Positions 34,561 through 42,049 of a DNA stretch of 64,000 nucleotides are shown here, piece after piece (positions within the stretch are counted from its first letter, which is position 1; every line of letters starts with the position of its first letter). The notes beneath the pieces are model-generated. The model had not been told where the DNA came from, ran no database searches, and saw only the letters and a program-made list of their open reading frames with translations. The DNA lies in the NCBI GenBank assembly GCA_013373625.1, contig JABXHM010000011.1, positions 113,867-177,866 on the forward strand, given 5' to 3'. Position numbers and translations under genes: made by a program. Origin of the DNA: Alteromonadaceae bacterium. GTDB taxonomy: Bacteria > Pseudomonadota > Gammaproteobacteria > Enterobacterales > Alteromonadaceae.

Positions 34561-35058
34561 TCAGCGTACTGACTTACTGCGCTCACTTTGTTCGCTTTGT
34601 AACACTTGCAGCGCTTCAAGTTGCTTCTTGCCTGAGGCAATATCAGTCATGTCGTAAATCATCATACTAATATGTTCGACCTTCCCTGTGGCTGATACCA
34701 AAGGCGACAATATGATATTCTGATACATGAATTCTTCAGTGCCGGTTATGGGCCGGTAATTTGAAAATTTAAACAAATAGGGGCGTTGCTCCCACAACAT
34801 AAAGGCACGGGTTTTTAATTCGAAAACCGGCTTGGCTTTTTGCCCGAACCACTCCGGGTTTATGTCCGGGAACAAACTAAACAAGGTTTTATCCCGCACA
34901 TCGGAAGGCAACATACCGCTGTGACTTTCCATAAAACCGTTCCACATTTTCACCTTAAACTGACGGTCTAGTACGACAATGCCTACATCCACTGTTTGCA
35001 GCATATCTATGATCCAATGAAACTCCAGTACTTCATCGAGGGCGTCCTTGGACATCAA
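34561..35058 (-). CDS. PAS domain protein
   Basis: Single PAS-domain protein of 165 residues: EFHWIIDMLQTVDVGIVVLDRQFKVKMWNGFMESHSGMLPSDVRDKTLFSLFPDI followed by FKFSNYRPITGTEEFMYQNIILSPLVSATGKVEHISMMIYDMTD. There is no output domain. It overlaps the REC-CheC gene by four bases (translational coupling), so the two proteins probably act together, the PAS protein as sensor input. Short basic C-terminus. Confidence 0.85.
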   Translation of the reverse strand: MMSKDALDEVLEFHWIIDMLQTVDVGIVVLDRQFKVKMWNGFMESHSGMLPSDVRDKTLFSLFPDINPEWFGQKAKPVFELKTRAFMLWEQRPYLFKFSNYRPITGTEEFMYQNIILSPLVSATGKVEHISMMIYDMTDIASGKKQLEALQVLQSEQSERSKSVR

Positions 35059-36053
35059 AAATCCTCCAATAAGTGAGCCAGCTTATAATTCATCGTCGTC
35101 ATTGAGTTTTCGGTGAACAACAAAATCAGTTCACATACAACATTATAACCTTCCAGGCCGTACGAAATTTCGATAGCCAGTGTACGTTTCCATTTGAGTT
35201 TATTGGTAGCGATAATCTCCGTGATATTGCGGTGTTGCCCTAACACTACCGGTTGCCCTTGCGCAAAGCTTACGTCGAGCTGTTCAGCGATTCCGCTCAA
35301 GCAGGTTCCAATTAAAATACTTGCAGCGTCCATGAGCAGTTCAAGCTGCTTCTGGTCATCGACGTCGCCGGTCACGTTCAAAATTTTAGCCACATCCCCC
35401 AAACTTGAGTCACTCAAAATACATAGCGCCTCGCCTTGTACGCCCGGGCCAACAAACCCCTGGCACACTGCACTGACCTGTTCGTGTGTCTCAATGTCGC
35501 TGAGCAACATGTGCAACTCTGACACTTCGATGAGATTAACGTTAGGGATAGGTAAATGAACAAACACATTAAGCGTGCGAGCCAGATGATCGCCAGCGCG
35601 ACCCATAGCAATATTGGTAATTTCCTGATAACAATCACGAATATCCGGGTCCAGAGGCGGAAACTCGCTCTCGTTGTCGGCTGATTCTGCATCGAGTAGC
35701 TTATGGCGCGTCATTACCTCAAGTAACTCAGTTGCACTGACCGGCTTGCGAATAAAATCCAGCGCGCCGAGCTGCTTTACTCGCTCATAAGCTTCCGGCT
35801 GTACATCGCCTGATACCACAATAACCTGAGTTTTTAGACCTTGCATGCCGATTGCTCTCAGCGTTTCATAGCCGTCCATCACCGGCATATTCAGATCAAG
35901 CAACAATAATTGCCCCTTACCAGCACTAAGGGCTTCAATGGCTTCACCACCGTGCTTCGCAAAATGAATGGCTACATCCCAATCCTGCGGCAGGCATTTA
36001 GCCACTTGTTTTCGGGCTACCAGCGAATCATCACAAATTAATACAGAATACAT
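35055..36053 (-). CDS. Response regulator with C-terminal CheC-like phosphatase domain
   Basis: Protein of 332 residues joining a receiver to a CheC/CheX-type domain. Receiver: acidic pair D8-D9, phospho-acceptor D53 in LLLLDLNMPVMDG, and K103 in FIRKPVSA. The CheC part begins near 135; DCYQEITNIAMGRAGDHL contains the D140-x3-E144-x2-N147 pattern of CheC active sites, while the second repeat (MDAASILIGTCL) lacks Glu and Asn and is probably inactive. ATG 36053 (MYSVLICDD) is preferred to 36065. It would dephosphorylate CheY-like partners in response to phosphorylation, an inference from domains. Confidence 0.88.
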   Translation of the reverse strand: MYSVLICDDSLVARKQVAKCLPQDWDVAIHFAKHGGEAIEALSAGKGQLLLLDLNMPVMDGYETLRAIGMQGLKTQVIVVSGDVQPEAYERVKQLGALDFIRKPVSATELLEVMTRHKLLDAESADNESEFPPLDPDIRDCYQEITNIAMGRAGDHLARTLNVFVHLPIPNVNLIEVSELHMLLSDIETHEQVSAVCQGFVGPGVQGEALCILSDSSLGDVAKILNVTGDVDDQKQLELLMDAASILIGTCLSGIAEQLDVSFAQGQPVVLGQHRNITEIIATNKLKWKRTLAIEISYGLEGYNVVCELILLFTENSMTTMNYKLAHLLEDF

Positions 36054-36181
36054 GGCTGTCCACATTGAGTGTTAAAAGTGCCTTAACGGGCTTTCGCGTT
36101 ATGCACGCTCTTTAACAAATAGCAGCAGACCGCCAAAAATCAATAAAAAGGCTCGGATTATCGACGCTACCTATACTGATA

Positions 36182-36922
36182 TTAAAAAAATAATGGCAAT
36201 ACCAAAGCCGTTAAAATGCCATTTACGCCTAACCCTACCGTTGCCAGCGCCCCCTCTACAACACCTGTCTGTAATGCTTTGGCTGTTCCTACGGCGTGAC
36301 ACACAGTGCCTAATGCCACACCTTGTGCTTCAGGTTGGGTAATGGCGAGAATACGAAAGGTCACTGGCGCAGCCACTGCGCCAATTATACCGGTAAGAAT
36401 AACAAATACCGCAGCCAGTGCGGGTATACCGCCAATAGCAGCTCCCGTTTCCATAGCCAGCGGACTGGTAATAGATTTCACTAACATCGTCATCTGAATA
36501 GCGAGGGGGGCGTGGGTGAGATAAATAACTCCCCATGCCAGTGCCGGCGCAATTATACCGCCGACGGCAATACTTACCAGTAAGGGCGCACCCAGATTTT
36601 TAATTTTTTGCCACTGATTAAACATTGGGACTGCCAGGGCAACGGTAGCCGGCCCGAGCAACCACTGCAGAATGGCTGCATCGCCACGGTACTGCGATGC
36701 GGTTACATCAGTTAACCACATAACAATTGCGACAGCACTCGCTGTAAGAGAGAGCGGATGAAACAGAGGGTGCCCGCCACAACGGCGAAAAATCTGCAGT
36801 GCCATGAGGTAACACAACAGTGTAACCGCCAACCAAAACGTGCCACTCACGGTAAGGCTTTGCATTACCACTTCTTGCAGCCGCCCAATAATTTGCGCAA
36901 CAGCTAACTCTGCCCGTAGCAC
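36182..36922 (-). CDS. lrgB: LrgB family protein (CidB/LrgB)
   Basis: Polytopic inner membrane protein of 246 residues, partner of the holin-like LrgA. The family core is APLAIQMTMLVKSITSPLAMETGAAIGGIPALAAVFVILTGIIGAV, followed by GVALGTVCHAVGTAKALQTGVVEGALATVGLGVNGI, which is diagnostic. The start GTG 36922 shares one base with the lrgA stop (TAGTG) and has AAGGACAG in front; an internal ATG at 36865 is the alternative and would remove 19 residues. Pairs of this kind are linked to export of small metabolites, murein hydrolase control and cell lysis in Gram-positives. Confidence 0.9.
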   Translation of the reverse strand: MLRAELAVAQIIGRLQEVVMQSLTVSGTFWLAVTLLCYLMALQIFRRCGGHPLFHPLSLTASAVAIVMWLTDVTASQYRGDAAILQWLLGPATVALAVPMFNQWQKIKNLGAPLLVSIAVGGIIAPALAWGVIYLTHAPLAIQMTMLVKSITSPLAMETGAAIGGIPALAAVFVILTGIIGAVAAPVTFRILAITQPEAQGVALGTVCHAVGTAKALQTGVVEGALATVGLGVNGILTALVLPLFF

Positions 36923-37380
36923 TATTTCTGTCCTTTCCCGCGCAACAACTGCTGAGCAATCCAGGCTGTCAGCCCCAAACTAATAATAGTAGTCGCTACC
37001 AGCGCCAGCACAATACCCAGTGCATTTGCGCTGACCGTATCCCAAAATAACCCTACACCAATCACCGCGGGAACAAACAACACAGACATATGGGTTAACA
37101 TTGGCTGTGCACCGCGGCTAATTGCGAAAACAGGACGTTGGTGTATTAGCAGGCCACCCAACAAAATAAGTAACCCGACGAGTGCACCAGGTATAGGGGC
37201 ATCAGCCACCAACACCAAAAACTCGCCAAGTAAATAGCAGGCAACGATGGCCAACCAACCCAATATACTCGCTGTAAGTTGTTGCATAATGATCACAGAC
37301 AAGATTAAAAGCAGGGATAATAACCAGCCTGCCAGAAAATACCAGAAGACTTCAGTCGTAGAGCTGTATAAAGAGGACAC
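36922..37380 (-). CDS. lrgA: CidA/LrgA family holin-like protein
   Basis: Small inner membrane protein of 152 residues with four hydrophobic segments. The family block is FLVLVADAPIPGALVGLLILLGGLLI (PGxxxGLxLL), then SVLFVPAVIGVGLFWDTVSANALGIVLALVATTIISLGLTAWIAQQLL. It is slightly longer at the N-terminus than typical LrgA (VFWYFLAGWLLSLLLILSVIIMQQL). It sits between the LytTR regulator and lrgB, tightly spaced, as in lytSR-lrgAB loci of Firmicutes. Confidence 0.87.
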   Translation of the reverse strand: MSSLYSSTTEVFWYFLAGWLLSLLLILSVIIMQQLTASILGWLAIVACYLLGEFLVLVADAPIPGALVGLLILLGGLLIHQRPVFAISRGAQPMLTHMSVLFVPAVIGVGLFWDTVSANALGIVLALVATTIISLGLTAWIAQQLLRGKGQK

Positions 37381-37403
37381 TGGCCAGTCGCGTGCTGATG
37401 AAC

Positions 37404-38285
37404 TCAGGCAGGATTGCCGATAACCGCGGAGAGACTACGATGACAATGCGGCATTAAGCGACGACTAATTTTTAAACGGCTGCCATCACGTAATTCAACG
37501 TAATTTGCCCGCGCGTTTAGCTGTACCAATCTTTTGACATAGCGTGTGTTGACGATAATTGAGCGGTTAACACGCGTAAACGCTCCCTCTGGTAACCGTT
37601 GCGCCAGCTCGGTTAATGTGGAGCGTACAATGAGTGTTTCTTCCTGGGTATGCACGCACATGTAGTCACCAGCCGCCTCAACATAACGAATGCTCTGCCA
37701 GTCAACGTATTCCCAGTCGGCACCGCAGCGCAGGGCGATGTGTTGGCGAGGACCGGTGTGCTGTAATTTTTGATGGTTAAGTTCAGAAAGCAAGCGCGAT
37801 CGAGAGCAGGCGTGCTGACGAATTAATTGTTCGCTTGCGAGCCGCCACCTGAGAGCATCCTGACGTACCTGGTACTGTTGAATAAGCTTTATTAACTGCT
37901 TACGCCTTACACTAACAGAAGCCTCAAGACTATAGTAAGTACTTACACCAAATTCAAAAGCGTTAATGGCATCCTGGTTTGACCAACCGCACATTACACT
38001 CAGTATTCCGCGTGCACTAACGTCAGTCAACTCTGCCATGGTGGTATCGTCAACCACAATAACAGACAATACCGGATTGAGCTTCAGGATGTCGTTGCTG
38101 CAATCCTGACAGTTAGCCGAAAATGCCGTTGTCTGCTCAATGATAACTTTCTGAAGGTCATCGGTGTAATCAAACTCAAATGAAACCGGCAATAATTGCG
38201 GCAAACTCTGCGCAAACTTATCGATAGCAGTACTCGCTTTAGCAATAAAACGGACACTGTGTTCCGATAAAGCGTTTTGAGTCAT
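37404..38285 (-). CDS. LytTR transcriptional regulator with degenerate receiver-like N-terminus
   Basis: Protein of 293 residues. The C-terminal about 105 residues are a LytTR DNA-binding domain (IALRCGADWEYVDWQSIRYVEAAGDYMCVHTQEETLIVRSTLTELAQRLP...FTRVNRSIIVNTRYVKRL). The N-terminal half resembles a receiver fold by layout: LSVIVVDDTTMAELTDVSARGILSVMCGW, FEFGVSTYYSLEASVSVRRKQLIKLI. However, the usual acidic pocket and Lys are not in place, so phosphorylation is doubtful. No histidine kinase is adjacent. Lying 24 bases before lrgA, it is the probable regulator of lrgAB. Confidence 0.85.
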   Translation of the reverse strand: MTQNALSEHSVRFIAKASTAIDKFAQSLPQLLPVSFEFDYTDDLQKVIIEQTTAFSANCQDCSNDILKLNPVLSVIVVDDTTMAELTDVSARGILSVMCGWSNQDAINAFEFGVSTYYSLEASVSVRRKQLIKLIQQYQVRQDALRWRLASEQLIRQHACSRSRLLSELNHQKLQHTGPRQHIALRCGADWEYVDWQSIRYVEAAGDYMCVHTQEETLIVRSTLTELAQRLPEGAFTRVNRSIIVNTRYVKRLVQLNARANYVELRDGSRLKISRRLMPHCHRSLSAVIGNPA

Positions 38286-38349
38286 TCATTGCTCCGATTA
38301 AAAAAGGGGCTGCTGTAACACAACCCCAACTCCAAGGGTTGGAAAATCG

Positions 38350-38694
38350 TTACAGCCTGGCCATCATACCGTCGTACCGCTCATCAAGTCGGGTACGTTT
38401 TGCAATAACATTGCCGGCTTTATCTGCCCCGTGATACTTTGCAAAACTATACATATCCATGCCATTACAAACCAAACCTTCAGCCAATTGGTTGTAATCA
38501 ACACCGCTTTTGTCAACGGCACGTCGTAGGGCAAATTTGTTATCGTCTTTAATTGCCTGACATACGGCAACTAACTTCTTTTCCATTTGAGATGAGATTG
38601 ATGCTGCATGTACACCCGACACGCTGCTCAATGCCACCACCGTTCCAAAACCTAAAAGTGCTGCTGATCGAACTAATTTGTTAACTACTCGCAT
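38350..38694 (-). CDS. DUF3718 domain-containing exported protein
   Basis: Small exported protein of 114 residues. The frame could start at 38739, but MRVVNKLVRSAALLGFGTVVALSSVSGVHA is a good signal peptide and GAGGAT precedes ATG 38694. The mature part has two cysteines (LVAVCQAIKDDNK and EGLVCNGMDMYSFAKYHGA) and the DUF3718 pattern found in Alteromonas-like bacteria. It is 64 bases upstream of the LytTR gene on the same strand. No function is known. Confidence 0.78.
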   Translation of the reverse strand: MRVVNKLVRSAALLGFGTVVALSSVSGVHAASISSQMEKKLVAVCQAIKDDNKFALRRAVDKSGVDYNQLAEGLVCNGMDMYSFAKYHGADKAGNVIAKRTRLDERYDGMMARL

Positions 38695-38884
38695 GATGCT
38701 ATCCTCAGATTTGCTGCTTACCAGTAAAGGAAGAAACAATCAGAATTCTTCCCTTTGCACCTATACAGTAGGCTTAGCGCATCAAAAGGTTGCGATCAAA
38801 ACGTTAAAAACATGTGTATTTGAGATTTTGCGACAAACGGGATATAACTGCAGTTAAACGGTCGGGAAACGACTGGGGTTAGTC

Positions 38885-38897
38885 GTGTGAATCACAC
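38885..38897. promoter_or_regulatory. 13-bp palindrome in divergent promoter region
   Basis: GTGTGA-A-TCACAC is a perfect odd palindrome between the divergent DUF3718 and NlpC/P60-like genes. The TGTGA/TCACA arms look like CRP halves but the spacing is 1 instead of 6, so it is probably another regulator's site. Confidence 0.35.
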
Positions 38898-39007
38898 ACT
38901 TTGTAACATTCAGTAGTAATGCAAGAAAGTGAGAGCAGCAGCAAACCAGTTTGGAATGACCAAAACAACGCTTTTATTTGAATAGCTCAGCACAAGAACG
39001 GATCAAC

Positions 39008-39670
39008 ATGCTAAGCCAACGGCAATACCACGACATTAAATATCTTATTATGCCCGGAGATATCATTGCATTTGGTGGTACAAGTTTATTTTCGCGCTGG
39101 ACCAAATTTACAACGCGGGCTCAGGTCACTCATACGGCGTTAGTGGTTGACGCACCACACCTTCATTCCGATGAAGAGAAGCCAAGCGATCTCACCATGA
39201 TCGAAGCAACCTCGATCAAAGGTAAAAAAGGTGTCATGTATAACTATCTGAGTGAGCGCATTAACCATTACCGCGGCGATGTCTGGTGGCTACCACTACA
39301 CAGCAGTGCAAAAGAACAGTTACAAGACAACTGGCAACACTTCCACGACTTTCTTCACGCGCAACAAGGTAAAGATTATGATGTGTGGCAATTGTTTGGG
39401 GCTGCTATAGATGTGTTTGATGATCATCGTTGGTTTAACTGGATAACCTACAACCGTAAAAAGCTCAATAAATGGTTTTGTTCTGAGCTGGTAGCTGAGG
39501 GGCTGAGCAATGCGGGCATTATTACCGACGTTAACCCTTCTGAGACCACACCAAAAGATATCTGTCAGTTTGACATTTTTGCTCCCAAATACGTGCAACT
39601 CAAAGGCCGGCCGAAAGCAATAAAGGGATATAATTCAATTAACCCGTTCGGTTGGGGAAACCTTGGATGA
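39008..39670 (+). CDS. YiiX-like permuted NlpC/P60 family protein
   Basis: Protein of 220 residues with a permuted papain-like fold pattern: YLIMPGDIIAFGG at the N-terminus, AQVTHTALVVDAPH (candidate catalytic His), and KLNKWFCSELVAEGLSNAGI (candidate catalytic Cys followed by Ser-Glu-Leu), as in YiiX/YebB-type proteins. No signal peptide is visible. A TTG at 38978 would add ten residues; ATG 39008 is chosen. Such proteins act on amide or ester bonds of peptides or lipids; the substrate here is unknown. Confidence 0.78.
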   Translation: MLSQRQYHDIKYLIMPGDIIAFGGTSLFSRWTKFTTRAQVTHTALVVDAPHLHSDEEKPSDLTMIEATSIKGKKGVMYNYLSERINHYRGDVWWLPLHSSAKEQLQDNWQHFHDFLHAQQGKDYDVWQLFGAAIDVFDDHRWFNWITYNRKKLNKWFCSELVAEGLSNAGIITDVNPSETTPKDICQFDIFAPKYVQLKGRPKAIKGYNSINPFGWGNLG

Positions 39671-39764
39671 TAGAGCAATGATGAGCTGCAAGGTTGACAT
39701 TACTTACACAACAAACGCCGGCAGCGTAGTGATTGCCACAAACGCTGCGGTCAAACGGCGTCGT

Positions 39765-40094
39765 TTAAAAAATGCTGTCCTGATGAACCCGAATGAATAA
39801 CGAGGTTCCTGCTTTGGAGTAATCGATTTTATACTCTTTCCCATTCAGCGTTTGCACAAAGATCAGGGTTTTTTCGTCCCCAAATACATCGCCTGCGGTG
39901 ACATCGACCAACTCCATATCCATCATTTTCGCTTCGCGCTTGTTTTCAGGAATTTTGCCTTCGTATTGCTTTATTCCACGAAAGGTAACCACTACCGGCG
40001 GCACATCGTCGCCATTAATAAGCAGCAAATCAAACTTACGAATTTTATGAATGATGGTATTACGGCCACTGATCAAAAAGGGCTTTTCAGTCAT
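39765..40094 (-). CDS. Conserved-looking hypothetical protein
   Basis: Soluble protein of 109 residues, start ATG 40094 with GGGAGA eight bases ahead (a start at 40124 is possible but lacks a good site). It is rich in beta-type sequence (HKIRKFDLLLINGDDVPPVVVTFRG, MELVDVTAGDVFGDEKTLIFVQTLNGKEYKI) without membrane segments or known motifs. I do not recognise the family. It is a lone gene between the NlpC/P60-like gene and the tRNA promoter. Confidence 0.65.
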   Translation of the reverse strand: MTEKPFLISGRNTIIHKIRKFDLLLINGDDVPPVVVTFRGIKQYEGKIPENKREAKMMDMELVDVTAGDVFGDEKTLIFVQTLNGKEYKIDYSKAGTSLFIRVHQDSIF

Positions 40095-40290
40095 TGTTAT
40101 CTCCCAATACAAATACCAAGCCATAGCTAACGAACACTTAAGTAGCTGAAAGATAGCAGACTATTACACTATTTGCACCTAGCTCGTGTCACGCCTATGA
40201 CGAAAATACCGATATAGCTATTTTAACGCAATATTTCAGTAATATTCTGCGTTATCAGTATAATAATACATCAACTCGTCACCAGATGGG

Positions 40291-40319
40291 GTGACAACTA
40301 TTAAAAAACTGCTTATACT
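40291..40319 (+). promoter_or_regulatory. tRNA promoter
   Basis: GTGACA at 40291-40296, 17-base spacer, TATACT at 40314-40319, followed by a GC-rich discriminator (GCGCCCGCC), the form expected for stringently controlled stable RNA. Confidence 0.7.
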
Positions 40320-40360
40320 TGCGCCCGCCTGTGAAAACAGTGCGCAAAAACTCTCTTAAT

Positions 40361-40437
40361 GGCCCTATAGCTCAGTTGGTTAGAGCACACGACTCATAAT
40401 CGTTAGGTCCCCTGTTCGAGTCAGGGTGGGGCCACCA
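40361..40437 (+). tRNA. tRNA with CAU anticodon, probably tRNA-Ile2 (lysidine)
   Basis: A 77-nt tRNA including encoded CCA. Acceptor GGCCCTA pairs with TGGGGCC; D arm AGCTCAGTTGGTTAGAGC; anticodon CAT at 40395-40397 in CGACTCATAATCG; T arm CCCTG-TTCGAGT-CAGGG. The CAU anticodon would read Met, but the anticodon stem and the C4-G69 and C5-G68 acceptor pairs resemble E. coli tRNA-Ile2, whose C34 is changed to lysidine by TilS. Elongator tRNA-Met normally has a different stem (ATCACTCATAATGAT). The tRNA is certain; its identity less so. Confidence 0.9.
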
Positions 40438-40687
40438 TTTCTTCAGTTATAAAGCAAATAAATCAAACCCCCTACGATATTTTCGGGTCTTCGTACCGTG
40501 TGCGCTTACTCTGATACTCTGTACTGCACATTCTTAATCCACGATCGCGGAAAAAGGTATGTCGCTAATTTGGGGATCTTAATTTCATCCAGCACCCAGC
40601 GTTGTTAATCGTTTGGCTGTTTATCTCTGCTATAACACACGCTATGCTGATTGCCGGTTAACACTTGTTAGGTATTCGGGGTTAAAA

Positions 40688-41716
40688 ATGAAAGCCGTTG
40701 GTTACAAACAGTCTTCACCAGTATTGAGTGCTGATGCGCTTATTAACATCGAACTGGACAAACCTGCCGCGACAGGTAAGGATTTGTTAATTAAAGTCCA
40801 TTCGATTGCAGTTAATCCTGTCGACTTCAAAATTCGTCAGAATGTGGCCCCGCAAGACAACTCATACAAAGTCTTAGGATGGGACGCTGTTGGTGAAGTT
40901 GTCTCAGTGGGGGATGGCGTCACATTATTTTCGCCGGGCGATACTGTCTTTTATGCCGGTGACTTAAACCGTCAAGGGTGTAATGCCGAATACCAACTGG
41001 TTGACGAACGACTGGTCGCTCACAAACCAGGTAGTTTAAGTCATGCTGAAGCCGCGGCCATGCCATTAACCACCATAACGGCCTGGGAGTTATTGTTTGA
41101 GCATTTAGCGATTGAAAGAAACACACAAACAACTCAACACAACAGCAACGACGTATTACTGATCGTTGGCGCATCCGGCGGCGTGGGTTCCATTATGATC
41201 CAGTTGGCCAAGCAACTCACCAACGTGACGGTGATTGCCACCGCATCACGCCAGTCAACGCAAGAATGGGTCAAAGATCTGGGCGCTGATTTTGTTATTG
41301 ATCACACCAAATCACTGGTTGACCAAATTGAAGCCTTGAATATTGGTCCTGTTACTCATGTAGCGAGCTTAACCCATACAGGTGATTATCTGGATGATTA
41401 CGTAAGCGTGTTGAAACCAATGGGACAAATAGCCCTTATTGATGATCCTAAATCGTTGGACATTGTTAAGTTAAAACAAAAAAGTTTGTCACTACACTGG
41501 GAATTTATGTTTACCCGCTCCATGTTTAAAACTGACGATATGATAGCGCAACATCAACTGTTAACCGAAGTGTCAGACTTAATAGACAAAGGCATCATCA
41601 AAACTACGGTGGGGCAGCACCTTGGTGCGATTAACGCTGAAAATATATTAAAGGCTCATGAGATCCTTGAATCAGGCAGCGCTATAGGAAAAATAGTGTT
41701 AGAAGGTTTTAACTGA
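40688..41716 (+). CDS. Zinc-type alcohol dehydrogenase-like MDR oxidoreductase
   Basis: NADPH-dependent medium-chain oxidoreductase of 342 residues. MKAVGYKQSSPV at the start, IAVNPVDFKIRQN, DAVGEVVSVGDGVTLFSPGDTVFYAG, and the nucleotide-binding VLLIVGASGGVGSIMIQLAKQL place it in the quinone oxidoreductase/YogA-like group. It lacks the Cys/His zinc ligands of true alcohol dehydrogenases, so the common family name is misleading. The open frame extends 25 codons upstream, but ATG 40688 after GGGG is chosen. It stands alone after the tRNA. Confidence 0.87.
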   Translation: MKAVGYKQSSPVLSADALINIELDKPAATGKDLLIKVHSIAVNPVDFKIRQNVAPQDNSYKVLGWDAVGEVVSVGDGVTLFSPGDTVFYAGDLNRQGCNAEYQLVDERLVAHKPGSLSHAEAAAMPLTTITAWELLFEHLAIERNTQTTQHNSNDVLLIVGASGGVGSIMIQLAKQLTNVTVIATASRQSTQEWVKDLGADFVIDHTKSLVDQIEALNIGPVTHVASLTHTGDYLDDYVSVLKPMGQIALIDDPKSLDIVKLKQKSLSLHWEFMFTRSMFKTDDMIAQHQLLTEVSDLIDKGIIKTTVGQHLGAINAENILKAHEILESGSAIGKIVLEGFN

Positions 41717-41734
41717 TTTCAATAGACTCTGGCC

Positions 41735-41761
41735 GCGTGAGTAAACAAGGTTTACTCACGC
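41735..41761. terminator. Hairpin after the MDR oxidoreductase gene
   Basis: GCGTGAGTAAA at 41735-41745 and TTTACTCACGC at 41751-41761 form an 11-bp perfect stem with a CAAGG loop. No T-run follows directly (ATTGCCTGTTTTG), so it is a weak or Rho-assisted terminator candidate. Confidence 0.55.
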
Positions 41762-41918
41762 ATTGCCTGTTTTGTTCCCGCGCGTAATACCCTCATGCCG
41801 CTGCGGGTATCATTGTGATATCACGTCAGTAACGTAACACCCAGGTAATACTGTCTCATTTCACCTGTACAACTGCCCTGCTACGCTTCTCGTCGTTCAG
41901 ATTCAGGTAACTTTTTTT

Positions 41919-42004
41919 TGAACCGTTCATATTCGCGATTTAGCGCGTACTTGAACGAAAACTTGTTAATTGATTGTTACTTTAAAGTAAATGCGATTCG
42001 CATT
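41919..42004. promoter_or_regulatory. Operator-like palindromes upstream of the GH16 gene
   Basis: Three inverted repeats lie in the 130 bases before the start: TGAAC-C-GTTCA (41919-41929), TTACTTTAAAGTAA (41977-41990, perfect) and AATGCGA-T-TCGCATT (41990-42004, perfect), the last two abutting. A further TTTACTTTAAA half lies near 42024. The rest of 41717-42049 has no gene. Confidence 0.55.
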
Positions 42005-42049
42005 GAGGTCCATTTTGCCTGCTATTTACTTTAAAAAGAGACTTAACCT

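Noticed and set aside
38885..38897. CRP site
   Set aside because: The half-sites TGTGA and TCACA are separated by one base instead of six.
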